Positions 11,350 to 20,134 of a stretch of 64,000 bases of DNA are shown piece after piece. The DNA comes from Burkholderia latens. GTDB taxonomy: Bacteria > Pseudomonadota > Gammaproteobacteria > Burkholderiales > Burkholderiaceae. Numbering within the stretch: the stretch's first letter is position 1; the number at the start of each line of letters is the position of its first letter. The translations under genes were made by a program, and so were the position numbers. Below the pieces are notes generated by a model that was not told where the DNA came from, searched no databases, and saw nothing but the letters and a program-made list of their open reading frames with translations. The DNA lies in NCBI RefSeq assembly GCF_001718795.1, contig NZ_CP013435.1, positions 2,294,001-2,358,000 of the forward strand. Direction: 5' to 3'.

Positions 11350-12261
11350 TTGAATCGCTATGCGCTCTTTCTCGTTCTGTCGATGGTGCTCGTCGGCAGC
11401 AACGTCGGTATCGGCAAATCCATTGTCGTATTCGTCCCGGTCGCCATCCTCGCAACCCTGCGCTTCGTGATCGCGATCGCAGTGCTATGGCCGTTGTTCC
11501 GCCCGTTGAAGATGCGCGCGGTCCGGCGCGCGGAGTGGCTGAACCTGTTCCTGCAAGCGTTCTTCGGCACCTTCATGTTTACGCTGCTGATGCTCAACGG
11601 CGTCCAGCGCACGAGCGCGGTCGCGGCCGGCGTGATCACGAGCACGATCCCGGCGATCGTCGCGCTGTTCGCGTGGCTGATCCTGCGTGAAAAACCGAAC
11701 GGCCGTGCACTCGTGTCGATCGCGCTCGCCATCGCGGGCGTCGTGACGATCAACCTCGCGAACGGCGCCGCGGAAGGCATGCACGGCGCCGGCGGCACGG
11801 CGTCCGGCTCGCTGACCGGCAACCTGATGATCCTCGGCGCCGTGTGCTGCGAATCGATCTACGTGATCCTGTCGCGACGGCTTACGCAGACCCTCGCGCC
11901 GATTGACATCTGTGCGTATACGCATCTCTTCGGTCTGTGTCTGATGCTGCCGCTCGGCGCGACGGCGCTGTGGCACTTCGATTACGCAAGCGTGCCGGCG
12001 GGCACGTGGGCGCTCGTCGTCTGGTACGGGCTGTCGGCCAGCATCTTCTCGTTCTGGCTGTGGATGAAGGGCATCCGGCACGTGCCGGGCAGCCTGGCCG
12101 GCGTGTTCAGCGCGGTGCTGCCGGTCGCGGCGGCCGCGTACGGCATCGCGTTCCTCGGCGAACGCCCGACGCTCGCCCACGGCATCGCGCTCGCGTGCGT
12201 CGTCACGGGCATCGTGCTCGCGAGCCTGCGCGTGAAACGCGCGCCGGCGGGCGCGTCGTGA
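11350..12261 (+). CDS. EamA/DMT-family transporter (RhaT/YdcZ-like exporter)
   Basis: The 303-residue protein has ten predicted membrane helices in two repeats of five, as in EamA-family drug/metabolite transporters. Helix-loop motifs such as ITSTIPAIVALFAWL and the second-half FLGERPTLAHGIALA match the two EamA repeats. The best start is a TTG at 11350. An in-frame ATG 11 codons later would cut into helix 1. The substrate is unknown; members export amino acids, nucleosides or drugs. It diverges from acs and no transcription factor lies beside it. Confidence 0.85.
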   Translation: MNRYALFLVLSMVLVGSNVGIGKSIVVFVPVAILATLRFVIAIAVLWPLFRPLKMRAVRRAEWLNLFLQAFFGTFMFTLLMLNGVQRTSAVAAGVITSTIPAIVALFAWLILREKPNGRALVSIALAIAGVVTINLANGAAEGMHGAGGTASGSLTGNLMILGAVCCESIYVILSRRLTQTLAPIDICAYTHLFGLCLMLPLGATALWHFDYASVPAGTWALVVWYGLSASIFSFWLWMKGIRHVPGSLAGVFSAVLPVAAAAYGIAFLGERPTLAHGIALACVVTGIVLASLRVKRAPAGAS

Positions 12262-12375
12262 TCTGTCCCCGGCAAACCCCGCGCGTCGCTGCAGCCGCGC
12301 CGGCCGACGCGTTACAATAGCGCGCCTTTTTCAAGATTACCCCCGATACCTGCGCACAGCGCCCGTACCTCCATC

Positions 12376-12957
12376 ATGTCCGCCCCGCATTCGCCCGGCT
12401 CCACCCGTCGCCCGCTTCGCCCGCTGCCCGGGCTGATTTTCATGAGCCGCTGGCTCCAGGTTCCGCTCTATCTGGGCCTGATCGTCGCGCAGGGCGTCTA
12501 CGTATTTCTGTTCCTGAAGGAAGTCTGGCACCTGCTGTCGCATGCGACCGGCCTCGACGAGATCAGCGTGATGCTCGCGGTGCTGGGCCTGATCGACGTG
12601 GTGATGATCTCGAACCTGCTGATCATGGTGATCGTCGGCGGCTACGAGACATTCGTGTCGCGTCTCGGCATCGAGGGGCACCCCGACGAACCCGAATGGC
12701 TCGACCACGTGAACGCGGGCGTGCTGAAGGTCAAGCTGTCGATGGCGCTGATCAGCATTTCGTCGATCCATCTGCTGAAAACCTTCATCAACCCCGACCA
12801 GCACACGACGCACGCGATCATGTGGCAGGTGATCATCCACGTGTCGTTCCTCGTGTCGGCGCTCGTGATGGCGTGGGTCGACCGCCTGACGACCCACACG
12901 CACCCGGCCCATTTCCACGAGGCGCACGCGCCAGCGGCGTCCCGACCGGCGGCCTGA
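12376..12957 (+). CDS. UPF0114 (YqhA-like) inner-membrane protein
   Basis: The 193-residue protein carries three to four hydrophobic helices: about 30-50, 66-90, 120-140 and 153-172. The internal motif [14 protein letters not shown] is characteristic of the YqhA/UPF0114 family (TIGR00645). The N-terminus is Pro/Arg rich and the C-terminus His rich ([13 protein letters not shown]). The biochemical role of the family is not established. It lies 44 bases upstream of fumarase on the same strand, so the two may share a transcript. A TACAAT hexamer at 12313-12318 is a possible -10 element. Confidence 0.85.
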   Translation: MSAPHSPGSTRRPLRPLPGLIFMSRWLQVPLYLGLIVAQGVYVFLFLKEVWHLLSHATGLDEISVMLAVLGLIDVVMISNLLIMVIVGGYETFVSRLGIEGHPDEPEWLDHVNAGVLKVKLSMALISISSIHLLKTFINPDQHTTHAIMWQVIIHVSFLVSALVMAWVDRLTTHTHPAHFHEAHAPAASRPAA

Positions 12958-13001
12958 ATCGCCGCCAACGTATTCCCCACTGTCCCCACAGAGTCTCAGC
13001 C

Positions 13002-14525
13002 ATGACCGTCATCAAACAGGAAGACCTGATCCAGAGCATCGCGGATTCGCTGCAGTACATCAGCTACTACCACCCGCTCGACTACATCCAGGCCCTCGGC
13101 CGCGCGTACGAGCTGGAGGAAAGCCCGGCTGCGAAGGACGCGATCGCGCAGATCCTCACGAACAGCCGCATGTGCGCGGAAGGCAAGCGTCCGATCTGCC
13201 AGGACACCGGCATCGTGACGATCTTCGTGAAGGTCGGCATGGACGTGCGCTGGGACGGCGCAACGATGGGCCTCACGGACATGATCAACGAAGGCGTGCG
13301 CCGCGGTTACACGCACCCGGACAACGTGCTGCGCGCGTCGATCGTCAATCCGCCTGAAGGCGCCCGCAAGAACACGAAGGACAATACGCCGGCGGTGATC
13401 CACTACGAGATCGTGCCGGGCGACAAGGTCGACGTGCAGGTCGCGGCGAAGGGCGGCGGCTCGGAGAACAAGTCGAAGTTCGTGATGCTGAACCCGTCGG
13501 ATTCGATCGTCGACTGGGTGCTGAAGACGGTCCCGACGATGGGCGCTGGCTGGTGCCCGCCGGGCATGCTCGGGATCGGCATCGGCGGCACCGCCGAAAA
13601 GGCGATGCTGATGGCGAAGGAATCGTTGATGGAGCCGATCGACATTCAGGAAATCATCGCGCGCGGCCCGAAGGACTGGATCGAGGAGTTGCGCGTCGAA
13701 CTGCACGAGAAGGTCAACGCGCTCGGCATCGGCGCGCAGGGCCTCGGCGGCCTGTCGACCGTGCTCGACGTGAAGATCATGGCTGCACCGACGCACGCGG
13801 CATCGAAGCCGGTCGCGCTGATCCCGAACTGCGCGGCGACGCGCCACGCGCACTTCGTGCTCGACGGCTCGGGTCCGGCCAAGCTTGAAGCCCCGTCGCT
13901 CGACGCATGGCCGAAGGTCCAGTGGGAACCGAACACGGAAACCAGCAAGCGCGTCGACCTGAACACGCTGACGCCGGAAGAAGTCGCGAGCTGGACGCCG
14001 GGCCAGACGCTGCTGCTGTCGGGCAAGATGCTCACCGGCCGCGACGCCGCGCACAAGCGCATCGCCGACATGCTCGCGAAGGGCGAGAAGCTGCCGGTGG
14101 ACTTCACGAACCGCGTGATCTACTACGTCGGCCCGGTCGATCCGGTGCGTGACGAAGTGGTCGGCCCGGCCGGCCCGACGACGGCCACGCGGATGGACAA
14201 GTTCACCGAAACGATGCTCGCGCAGACCGGCCTGATCTCGATGGTCGGCAAGGCGGAACGCGGGCCGGTCGCGATCGACGCGATCAAGAAGCACAAGGCT
14301 GCGTACCTGATGGCGGTTGGCGGTGCGGCGTACCTCGTGTCGAAAGCGATCCGCGGTGCGAAGGTGCTGGCATTCGAAGACCTCGGGATGGAAGCGATCT
14401 ACGAGTTCGACGTGCAGGACATGCCTGTGACAGTTGCTGTAGATTCTTCGGGCACGTCGGTGCACCAGACGGGTCCGAAGGAGTGGCAGGCGAAGATCGG
14501 CAAGATTCCTGTCGCAACTGCTTAA
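13002..14525 (+). CDS. fumA: Fumarate hydratase, class I (iron-sulfur)
   Basis: Class I fumarase hydrates fumarate to L-malate in the TCA cycle using an oxygen-sensitive 4Fe-4S cluster. The 507-residue product contains the N-terminal alpha domain with MCAEGKRPICQDTG, a second cysteine in GAGWCPPG and a third in NCAATRHAHF. The C-terminal beta domain (about 340-507) has the AGPTTATRMDKF and GGAAYLVSKAI motifs. I placed the start at 13002 (MTVIKQED), the conserved N-terminus, although open frame continues upstream through the yqhA-like gene. A strong terminator follows 16 bases later. The name fumA is used for the class; FumB-type numbering would also be possible. Confidence 0.95.
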   Translation: MTVIKQEDLIQSIADSLQYISYYHPLDYIQALGRAYELEESPAAKDAIAQILTNSRMCAEGKRPICQDTGIVTIFVKVGMDVRWDGATMGLTDMINEGVRRGYTHPDNVLRASIVNPPEGARKNTKDNTPAVIHYEIVPGDKVDVQVAAKGGGSENKSKFVMLNPSDSIVDWVLKTVPTMGAGWCPPGMLGIGIGGTAEKAMLMAKESLMEPIDIQEIIARGPKDWIEELRVELHEKVNALGIGAQGLGGLSTVLDVKIMAAPTHAASKPVALIPNCAATRHAHFVLDGSGPAKLEAPSLDAWPKVQWEPNTETSKRVDLNTLTPEEVASWTPGQTLLLSGKMLTGRDAAHKRIADMLAKGEKLPVDFTNRVIYYVGPVDPVRDEVVGPAGPTTATRMDKFTETMLAQTGLISMVGKAERGPVAIDAIKKHKAAYLMAVGGAAYLVSKAIRGAKVLAFEDLGMEAIYEFDVQDMPVTVAVDSSGTSVHQTGPKEWQAKIGKIPVATA

Positions 14526-14540
14526 GCCCGCGCTTGCACG

Positions 14541-14568
14541 AAAGGCCGGACGCGTGTCCGGCCTTTTT
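14541..14568 (+). terminator. Rho-independent terminator after fumarase
   Basis: The hairpin GGCCGGAC / GTCCGGCC (14544-14551 and 14556-14563) with a four-base loop is followed by five T. It lies 16 bases after the fumarase stop. Confidence 0.9.
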
Positions 14569-14571
14569 ACT

Positions 14572-14590
14572 TCTCATTCTCATTATTGAG
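14572..14590. promoter_or_regulatory. Weak Fur-box-like sequence upstream of bfr
   Basis: The sequence tctcattctcattattgag resembles tandem Fur hexamers (ATTCTCATTAT core) and lies about 130 bases before bfr, directly after the fumarase terminator. Bacterioferritin genes are often not repressed by Fur, so this is only a lead. Confidence 0.3.
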
Positions 14591-14720
14591 TGTGGCCGTT
14601 GCTACGCGACTGATTCTCGTTGCACGTAGAAGGCAAGCCGGACAAGGCTACCAGGCTTGGCTTTTCCCGTTCGAGCGATTATCGTTCGGTTTCTGAAGCC
14701 CCACTGAACAAGGAACAGCC

Positions 14721-15197
14721 ATGCAAGGCGACAAGAAAGTCATCGAATATCTGAACGCCCAACTGAAAAACGAACTCACGGCGATCAACCAGTACTTCCT
14801 GCATGCGCGGATGTACAAACACTGGGGCCTCGACAAGCTCGGCAAGCACGAATACGACGAATCGATCGGCGAAATGAAGCATGCCGACTGGTTGATCGAG
14901 CGCGTGTTCATGCTCGACGGTCTGCCGAACCTGCAGGACCTGCACAAGTTGCTCGTCGGCGAAGAGACGGAAGAGATCCTGAAGTGCGACCTGAAGCTCG
15001 AGCAGATCTCGCAGTCCACCTGCAAGGAAGCGATCGCCTACTGCGAATCGGTGCGCGACTACGTATCGCGCGAGATCTTCGAAAAGATTCTCGACGACAC
15101 CGAAGAGCACATCGACTGGCTCGAAACCCAGATCGACCTGATTGGCAAGGTCGGTCTGCAGAACTACCAGCAATCGATGATGGGTTCGCCCGAGTAA
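14721..15197 (+). CDS. bfr: Bacterioferritin
   Basis: Bfr forms a 24-subunit haem-containing shell that oxidises Fe(II) at a di-iron site and stores it as a mineral. The 158-residue four-helix protein keeps the ferroxidase residues (Glu18, Glu51, His54, Glu94, a Glu near 127 and His130) and Met52, the axial ligand of the inter-subunit haem. Length and start are standard. It is followed by murI rather than bfd; bfd lies 1.1 kb downstream on the same strand, after which come tonB-exbB-exbD. Together these form a clear iron-handling neighbourhood. Confidence 0.97.
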   Translation: MQGDKKVIEYLNAQLKNELTAINQYFLHARMYKHWGLDKLGKHEYDESIGEMKHADWLIERVFMLDGLPNLQDLHKLLVGEETEEILKCDLKLEQISQSTCKEAIAYCESVRDYVSREIFEKILDDTEEHIDWLETQIDLIGKVGLQNYQQSMMGSPE

Positions 15198-15240
15198 TCA
15201 CCACGCGCACCACGATCGCCCCCCAGCCGTCCGTATCACG

Positions 15241-16101
15241 ATGTCGAATCAGCCAGCCGATTCCGGGGCTCGCCCCGCCGCCGCGCCCATCGGAATTTTC
15301 GATTCGGGGCTCGGCGGCCTGTCGGTGCTGCGCGCGGTGCGCGCGCACCTGCCCGGCGAGTCGTTCATCTACGTCGCGGATTCCCATCACGCGCCTTATG
15401 GTCCGCGCGACGAAGCGTTCATTACGGAACGCACGCTGGCGATCGGCGAGTGGCTTGCGCGCGAAGGGGCGAAAGCGCTCGTCATTGCATGCAACACCGC
15501 GACGGCGCGCGCGATCGCTGCCGTCCGCGAACGCCTGTCGATACCGCTCGTCGGCGTCGAGCCGGGCATCAAACCGGCCGCCGCGCTGTCCGCGAGCGGC
15601 GTCGCCGGCGTGCTTGCCACGCAGTCGACGCTGAACAGTCCGCGCTTCCAAGCGCTGCTCGACCGCTACGGCGCCGGCCGGCGCTTCATTTGCCAGCCCG
15701 GCCACGGGCTCGTCGAGGCGATCGAACGCGGCGACACGAATTCGCCCGCGTTGCGCGCGTTGCTCGACGGTTACCTGCAGCCAATGCTCGACGACGGCGC
15801 AGACACGCTGGTACTCGGCTGCACGCACTATCCATTCTTCACTGAAACCATTCGCGACCTGGTTGGCGACCGCCTGACGATCGTCGACACCAGCGACGCG
15901 ATCGCCCGCCAGCTCGGGCGAGTACTCGACGAACGCGCGCTGCGGGCGCCGGCCGGCACGCGTGCCGCACCGCCACGATTCTGCTCGACGAGCGACGGCC
16001 GCCAGCTGCGTGCCCTCGCTTCGACACTGCTCGGCCTCGACGCATCGGTCGAATCGGTCACCATTTCGTCGCCGAACGCCCGCCCCTGCGCGACCGCCTG
16101 A
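15241..16101 (+). CDS. murI: Glutamate racemase
   Basis: MurI converts L-glutamate to D-glutamate for peptidoglycan synthesis, without cofactor, using two cysteines. Both are present: Cys84 in ACNTA and Cys194 in GCTHYP. The N-terminal GIFDSGLGGLSVL motif begins at about residue 18. At 286 residues it is of normal length. It lies 43 bases after bfr on the same strand, an association I regard as chromosomal order rather than function. The 160 bases after it hold the bfd promoter region. Confidence 0.96.
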   Translation: MSNQPADSGARPAAAPIGIFDSGLGGLSVLRAVRAHLPGESFIYVADSHHAPYGPRDEAFITERTLAIGEWLAREGAKALVIACNTATARAIAAVRERLSIPLVGVEPGIKPAAALSASGVAGVLATQSTLNSPRFQALLDRYGAGRRFICQPGHGLVEAIERGDTNSPALRALLDGYLQPMLDDGADTLVLGCTHYPFFTETIRDLVGDRLTIVDTSDAIARQLGRVLDERALRAPAGTRAAPPRFCSTSDGRQLRALASTLLGLDASVESVTISSPNARPCATA

Positions 16102-16218
16102 CACCGGCCACCGCATCGCCCGCGGCCGTCGTTACTTTGAGCCGCACCGCTCCGCTTCGCTTCAAGGGTCTGATGACCTTAAAAAAACCCGGACCCAGGG
16201 TTGTCAACGCTCGCAAAT

Positions 16219-16241
16219 TTAATGATAATAATTCGCATTAA
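16219..16241. promoter_or_regulatory. Fur box upstream of bfd
   Basis: The sequence aatgataataattcgcatt (16221-16239) is a good match to the Fur consensus of repeated NATWAT-type hexamers in inverted array. It ends 23 bases before the bfd start, so bound Fur would block the promoter. Expression of bfd would then rise in iron starvation, when stored iron is released from Bfr. Confidence 0.75.
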
Positions 16242-16262
16242 CGTTAGCTATCGCAACTCATC

Positions 16263-16499
16263 ATGATCGTCTGCGTGTGCAAGTCTGTTTCCGACCGCAA
16301 GATTCGCGCGTCCCTCGCGGAGGGCGTGAGCTCTTTCGATGAACTCCAGTTCGAGCTCGGCGTGGCCACGTGCTGCGGCAAGTGCGAGGAGTCGGTGCGC
16401 GACCTCATGGCCGAACAAGGCGTCTGCGCGAGCCGGTGTGGTGTCGAGCATCACGCTCACCCGATCCCGGTAACGTTCTACGACCGCAAGGCGGCCTGA
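16263..16499 (+). CDS. bfd: Bacterioferritin-associated ferredoxin
   Basis: Bfd is a small 2Fe-2S protein that docks on bacterioferritin and passes electrons to the stored Fe(III), freeing iron. The 78-residue product has the family's unusual ligand set: Cys4, Cys6, Cys38 and Cys41 (CVC near the start and CCGKC in the middle). The C-terminal part after residue 60 is a short His/Arg-rich extension. A Fur box just upstream indicates iron-dependent repression. A 20-codon membrane peptide and tonB follow on the same strand. Confidence 0.95.
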   Translation: MIVCVCKSVSDRKIRASLAEGVSSFDELQFELGVATCCGKCEESVRDLMAEQGVCASRCGVEHHAHPIPVTFYDRKAA

Positions 16500-16602
16500 G
16501 CCGCGCCGAGCGTGCGCATGCGGCGCGAGCCGCGTTTTACGTCCGACCGTCAGCAAGCCACTGTCCGCGCGAGCCAACGGCTTACCTGCCCAGGAGCCTG
16601 TC

Positions 16603-16665
16603 ATGGAATTGCTGATCGGATTTCTAACTACCGTGTGCATCTCGCTGCTGATCTTCCGCAAGTAA
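16603..16665 (+). CDS. 20-residue single-pass membrane peptide between bfd and tonB
   Basis: A short frame of 20 codons starts at ATG 16603 with an excellent ribosome site (AGGAG about seven bases upstream) and ends at TAA 16665. The product begins MELLIGFLT and ends LLIFRK: one acidic residue at the start, a continuous hydrophobic segment with one Cys, and a basic end. That is what a tiny inner-membrane peptide looks like. It lies 103 bases after bfd and 51 before tonB on the same strand, so it is probably part of the iron-regulated unit. No family is recognised. A role beside TonB-ExbBD is only a guess from position. Confidence 0.5.
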   Translation: MELLIGFLTTVCISLLIFRK

Positions 16666-16716
16666 TACCGATTCACCCGCCGCGCCCCGGGTGCGACGTC
16701 GTACTTTCAAGCTAAC

Positions 16717-17448
16717 ATGCAGGCTTCGCAATCCGCTTCCACCGGCGTTCTGCCGGCTGCCCCACGTATGAACCCCCGGGTCATTACCGTCGCGGTCGGT
16801 GTGCTTGCCGCACACGCGATCATGTTGACGGCCGCGTGGCTCCATCGCAACGCGCCGCCGCCGAAGGCGGTCGAAGTCAAGTCGATCACCGCGCAACTGA
16901 TTACGCCCGCGCCGGTCGCGCAGCAGGTCGCTGCCGAGTCGATACCCCAGCCCGCACCGCCGAAGCCCACGCCGCGCGTGAAGCCGAAGGCCGAGCCCAA
17001 GCCGGTGCAGAAGGCGGCGAAACCGACACCTCAGCCGGTCGCGCAATCGCCCGATCCCTCGCCGACGCCTGCACCGGCAGCAGACCCGACGCCCGCCGCG
17101 GCCGCGCCCGCACCGGCGGCGCCGGCCGCTGCGCCCGGCCCGGCTCGCGAAACGATGCAGGTCAGCGCACCGAAGAACGTGCCGACGCTCCAATGCAACT
17201 TCGTGAAGCCCGACTACCCGTCGATGTCGCGCCGCCGCGGCGAATCCGGCACCGCTTATGTTCACTTCGTCGTCGGCGTGACCGGCAAGATCGAGAGCGT
17301 CGAACTGCAGAAAAGCAGCGGCTATCCGCGCCTCGACGATGCGGCGCTCGACGCGATGCGCTCGACCACCTGCCGCCCGTACATCGAAAACGGCCAGGCG
17401 ATCCGCGCCGCCCGCACACAGCCCTACAACTTCGGGCTCACCGACTAA
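16717..17448 (+). CDS. tonB: Energy transducer TonB
   Basis: TonB couples the proton gradient, harvested by ExbB-ExbD, to outer-membrane siderophore and haem receptors. The 243-residue protein has a signal-anchor helix at about 21-42 containing a His, and a long Pro/Ala/Lys-rich spanner (about 50-145). The C-terminal TonB domain (about 160-243) has the PDYPSMSRRRGESGTAYVHF pattern. The start is at 16717, although Met18 could be an internal alternative. exbB follows 34 bases downstream and exbD 13 bases after that. Confidence 0.95.
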   Translation: MQASQSASTGVLPAAPRMNPRVITVAVGVLAAHAIMLTAAWLHRNAPPPKAVEVKSITAQLITPAPVAQQVAAESIPQPAPPKPTPRVKPKAEPKPVQKAAKPTPQPVAQSPDPSPTPAPAADPTPAAAAPAPAAPAAAPGPARETMQVSAPKNVPTLQCNFVKPDYPSMSRRRGESGTAYVHFVVGVTGKIESVELQKSSGYPRLDDAALDAMRSTTCRPYIENGQAIRAARTQPYNFGLTD

Positions 17449-17482
17449 CCCGCCTCCTCCGGAAGCTTCAAAGGAAACGAAC

Positions 17483-18214
17483 ATGCAAAACTACGGTATC
17501 GCGCACGTCTGGGCGCAAGGCGATTTCGTCACGCGCGCGATCGCGATCATATTGCTGGTGATGTCGGTCCTGTCGTGGATCGTGATCATCGTCAAGGGCT
17601 GGAACGTGGTCCGCCTGAACCGTCTGACGAAGAATGCGGAACAGGCGTTCTGGCATTCGGACGATTTCGACGACGGCATCAAGAAGCTCGGCCTCGCCGC
17701 ATCGACGCCGACCGACAATCCGTTCCTCGCGCTCGCCCTGTCGGGCAAGGAAGCCACCGATCACCACCATCAGACGCAACCGCATCTGCACGATCGCATG
17801 GACGTGTCAGACTGGGTCACGCGCTGCCTGAAGGACACGATGGACCAAGGCATCTCGCGCATGCAGGCCGGCCTCGCGATTCTCGCGTCGATCGGCAGCA
17901 CGGCGCCGTTCGTCGGCCTGTTCGGCACGGTGTGGGGCATCTACCACGCACTGCTCGCGATCGGCGCGACGGGTCAGACGTCGATCGACCAGGTCGCGGG
18001 CCCGGTCGGCGAATCGCTGATCATGACCGCGTTCGGCCTGTTCGTCGCCATTCCCGCGGTGCTCGGCTACAACGCGCTGACCCGCGCGAACAAGGGTGTG
18101 GTCAGCAAGCTGCGCCGCTTCGCGCATGGCCTGCATGCGTACTTCGTGACGGGCGCGCGCCTGGCATCGTCGTCGCCTCGCGACGGCCTGCGGCTTGCCT
18201 CCCGCGCCAGCTGA
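17483..18214 (+). CDS. exbB: Biopolymer transport protein ExbB (MotA/TolQ/ExbB family)
   Basis: ExbB is the pentameric inner-membrane proton-channel scaffold for TonB. The 243-residue product has three membrane helices (about 18-40, 130-152 and 172-195) and the conserved SIGSTAPFVGLFGTVWGIYHAL segment. A His-rich patch (DHHHQTQPHLH) lies in the cytosolic loop near residue 95. I chose the ATG at 17483, preceded by AAGGAAA, although the frame is open further upstream inside tonB. exbD follows after 13 bases. Confidence 0.95.
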   Translation: MQNYGIAHVWAQGDFVTRAIAIILLVMSVLSWIVIIVKGWNVVRLNRLTKNAEQAFWHSDDFDDGIKKLGLAASTPTDNPFLALALSGKEATDHHHQTQPHLHDRMDVSDWVTRCLKDTMDQGISRMQAGLAILASIGSTAPFVGLFGTVWGIYHALLAIGATGQTSIDQVAGPVGESLIMTAFGLFVAIPAVLGYNALTRANKGVVSKLRRFAHGLHAYFVTGARLASSSPRDGLRLASRAS

Positions 18215-18227
18215 GACGAGGCGAACC

Positions 18228-18656
18228 ATGGCAATGAACACCGGCTTCAGCGATGACGACGACGATGGCGTGATGAGCGAGATCAACATGACGCCGCTCG
18301 TCGACGTCATGCTCGTGCTTCTGATCATTTTCCTCGTGACGATTCCGGCGATGCAGCACGCGGTGAAGATCGACCTGCCGCACGCGAGCAGCCAGCCCGT
18401 CGACGAGAAACCGCAGACGGTCGACGTCGCAATTCAGGGCAACGGCACGATCATGTGGAACGACCAAACGGTCACACGCGAGCAGTTGCAGGCGCATATC
18501 GCCGAAGCGGCAAAGCACCAGCCGCAACCGGAGTTGCACTTGCGCGCCGACCGCAAGGTGGCCTATGAGCGCGTGGCCGAAGTCATGTCCGACGCGCAGG
18601 CTGGCGGTCTGACGAAGCTCGGCTTCGTGACGGAGCCGACCGCGAAGGCAAAGTAA
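18228..18656 (+). CDS. exbD: Biopolymer transport protein ExbD
   Basis: ExbD supplies the proton-carrying membrane aspartate of the TonB energising complex. The 142-residue protein has one N-terminal membrane helix (about 24-44) with the essential Asp26 in MTPLVDVMLVLLIIF, then a periplasmic domain. An acidic run (SDDDDDG) precedes the helix. I set the start at 18228 (MAMNTGF) by homology and by the purine-rich GACGAGGCGAACC before it. A strong terminator lies 66 bases after the stop, ending the tonB-exbBD unit. Confidence 0.95.
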   Translation: MAMNTGFSDDDDDGVMSEINMTPLVDVMLVLLIIFLVTIPAMQHAVKIDLPHASSQPVDEKPQTVDVAIQGNGTIMWNDQTVTREQLQAHIAEAAKHQPQPELHLRADRKVAYERVAEVMSDAQAGGLTKLGFVTEPTAKAK

Positions 18657-18722
18657 TGCGGGCATGACGTCGGCGCGACTGGTCGCGCGCGCACCGATGG
18701 CCGCGTAAGCGCCTCACAAAGT

Positions 18723-18756
18723 AAAAGGCCTTCATCGCCAGATGAAGGCCTTTTTT
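18723..18756 (+). terminator. Rho-independent terminator after exbD
   Basis: AAAAGGCCTTCATC and GATGAAGGCCTTTTTT form a long stem with a four-base loop followed by six T. The A-run on the left side means it could also act on the opposite strand. Confidence 0.9.
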
Positions 18757-19037
18757 CATGCGCACGCGGGCGCCTTCGGGCGGCGGGCTCTTCGGCGGTA
18801 TCGGTTACGCCTCGAGCAACGCAAATGCGGCTACCGTGGTCTGCACGGACTGCGCGTTCTGCCCTATCTGGCTCGCAACATGTGCGGCCACCTGATTCCA
18901 CTCAGAGCTTCCTTCGCGAAATGGGATTTCAATATAGGCCTGCGCGCGTATGCATTCAAGGCCCGCACGATTGAAACTTGCGATTGCAGGCGCCGCTTCA
19001 ATGACAAAACAAATTTGCCACGACCGGCAATCCGCAT
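18757..19037. other. Intergenic region between exbD terminator and LysR gene
   Basis: From the exbD terminator to the end of the lysR-type gene I see no supported gene. The open frames here give Arg- and Cys-rich translations with no family resemblance. Part of the stretch (about 18920-19020) is less G+C rich. No hairpin terminator for the convergent lysR gene is evident. Confidence 0.35.
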
Positions 19038-20012
19038 TCAGGTGGCCGAAACATCGACTGCCGCTTCCTTCTTCGCACGCTCGGGGCAGCCGGGTTGCTT
19101 GTACTCGCCGTGGTCGAGTTTCTCGACCAGATAGTCGACGAACGCGCGCACCGCGGGCGGCATCCCCTGCCGCGACACGAAAACGGCATAGAGTTGCGGC
19201 ACCGGCAGCGTCCAGCCCGGCATCACCGGAGACAACTGCCCTGCGCGCAACGCATTGCCGTACATCATCTCCGGCAACGCTGCGATGCCGAGGCCATCGA
19301 GCACGGCCTCGCGGATCGTCATCAGGTCGGCCGTCACGAGCCGCGGATCGTGCTCATGCAGGTGACGCGTGCCGTCCGGGGCGATCAGCGTGAACACGTG
19401 CCGTCCGTCGACACTCGGCGTATCGAGCGTCTCGAAGTGCGCCAGATCGTCCGGCACGAGCGGCGGCGCATTCTGGCTCAGCAGGCTCGGCGCGCCGACC
19501 AGCATCTGCTCGGTCCGCCACAGCGGCCGCACGACGATGTTCGCGTTCTGCGGCGGCTCGGAGCGCACGCGCAACGCGACGTCGATCGAGTCCTCGAACA
19601 AGTCGATCACACGATTCGTCACACGGATGTGCACCTTCACCTCGGGATAACGGTGGAGGAATTCGGGGAGGATCCGCGACAGCATCGTCTGCGACAGCGT
19701 CACGGGCACGCTCACGCGCACCGAGCCGCGCGGCGACGAGCGCAGCTGCTGCACCGCGTTCATCGCGGCCTGCGCTTCGGCGAGCATTGCCTGGCAATGC
19801 TGGTAGAACAGCTCGCCCGCCTCGGTCAGCGCGAGCTTGCGTGTCGAGCGCTGCAACAGGCGCACGCCGAGCGCGGCCTCGAGTTCGGTCAGGCGCCGCG
19901 ACAGACGCGATTTCGAGATACCCAGCACGCGCTCCGCTGCCGAAAAGCCGCCGTGTTCGACGACCTGCGAAAAGTACATCAGGTCGTTCAGGTTGTGTGC
20001 ATCGATGTTCAT
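19038..20012 (-). CDS. LysR-family transcriptional regulator
   Basis: The 324-residue protein has an N-terminal winged helix-turn-helix (about 8-67, including GFSAAERVLGISKSRLSRRLTELE) and a LysR substrate-binding domain (about 93-300). The CysG/PecT-like features (LLQRSTRKLALTEAGELFYQHC) put it in the large AaeR/DmlR-like subgroup. It diverges from a pirin gene, with an inverted repeat between them, the standard arrangement for a LysR factor controlling its neighbour. The inducer is unknown. Confidence 0.92.
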   Translation of the reverse strand: MNIDAHNLNDLMYFSQVVEHGGFSAAERVLGISKSRLSRRLTELEAALGVRLLQRSTRKLALTEAGELFYQHCQAMLAEAQAAMNAVQQLRSSPRGSVRVSVPVTLSQTMLSRILPEFLHRYPEVKVHIRVTNRVIDLFEDSIDVALRVRSEPPQNANIVVRPLWRTEQMLVGAPSLLSQNAPPLVPDDLAHFETLDTPSVDGRHVFTLIAPDGTRHLHEHDPRLVTADLMTIREAVLDGLGIAALPEMMYGNALRAGQLSPVMPGWTLPVPQLYAVFVSRQGMPPAVRAFVDYLVEKLDHGEYKQPGCPERAKKEAAVDVSAT

Positions 20013-20080
20013 GTCATCGTTCCAATTTCAGAACAATCCATTGCGACCCGCCGCAAATCGGCCGGTAAAACGCCCAATAT

Positions 20081-20111
20081 AATAGCGCCATGTTTCAAAA
20101 ATAACGCTATT
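20081..20111. promoter_or_regulatory. Inverted repeat in the lysR/pirin divergent promoter
   Basis: Arms AATAGCG (20081-20087) and CGCTATT (20105-20111) are exact inverted repeats separated by 17 bases. A TATAAT hexamer at 20078-20083 overlaps the left arm. The site sits midway between the divergent lysR and pirin starts, where a LysR-type binding site is expected. Function is inferred from position. Confidence 0.5.
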
Positions 20112-20134
20112 CCGATGATATCGAGGGCTTCAGC

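Noticed and set aside
12996..14465. A 489-codon open frame antisense to fumarase
   Set aside because: It has Arg/His/Val-rich antisense composition. The fumarase frame is unmistakable.
16180..16210. Terminator after murI
   Set aside because: AACCC/GGGTT gives only a five-pair stem and the T-run would be on the - strand, where no gene ends. It is too weak to call.
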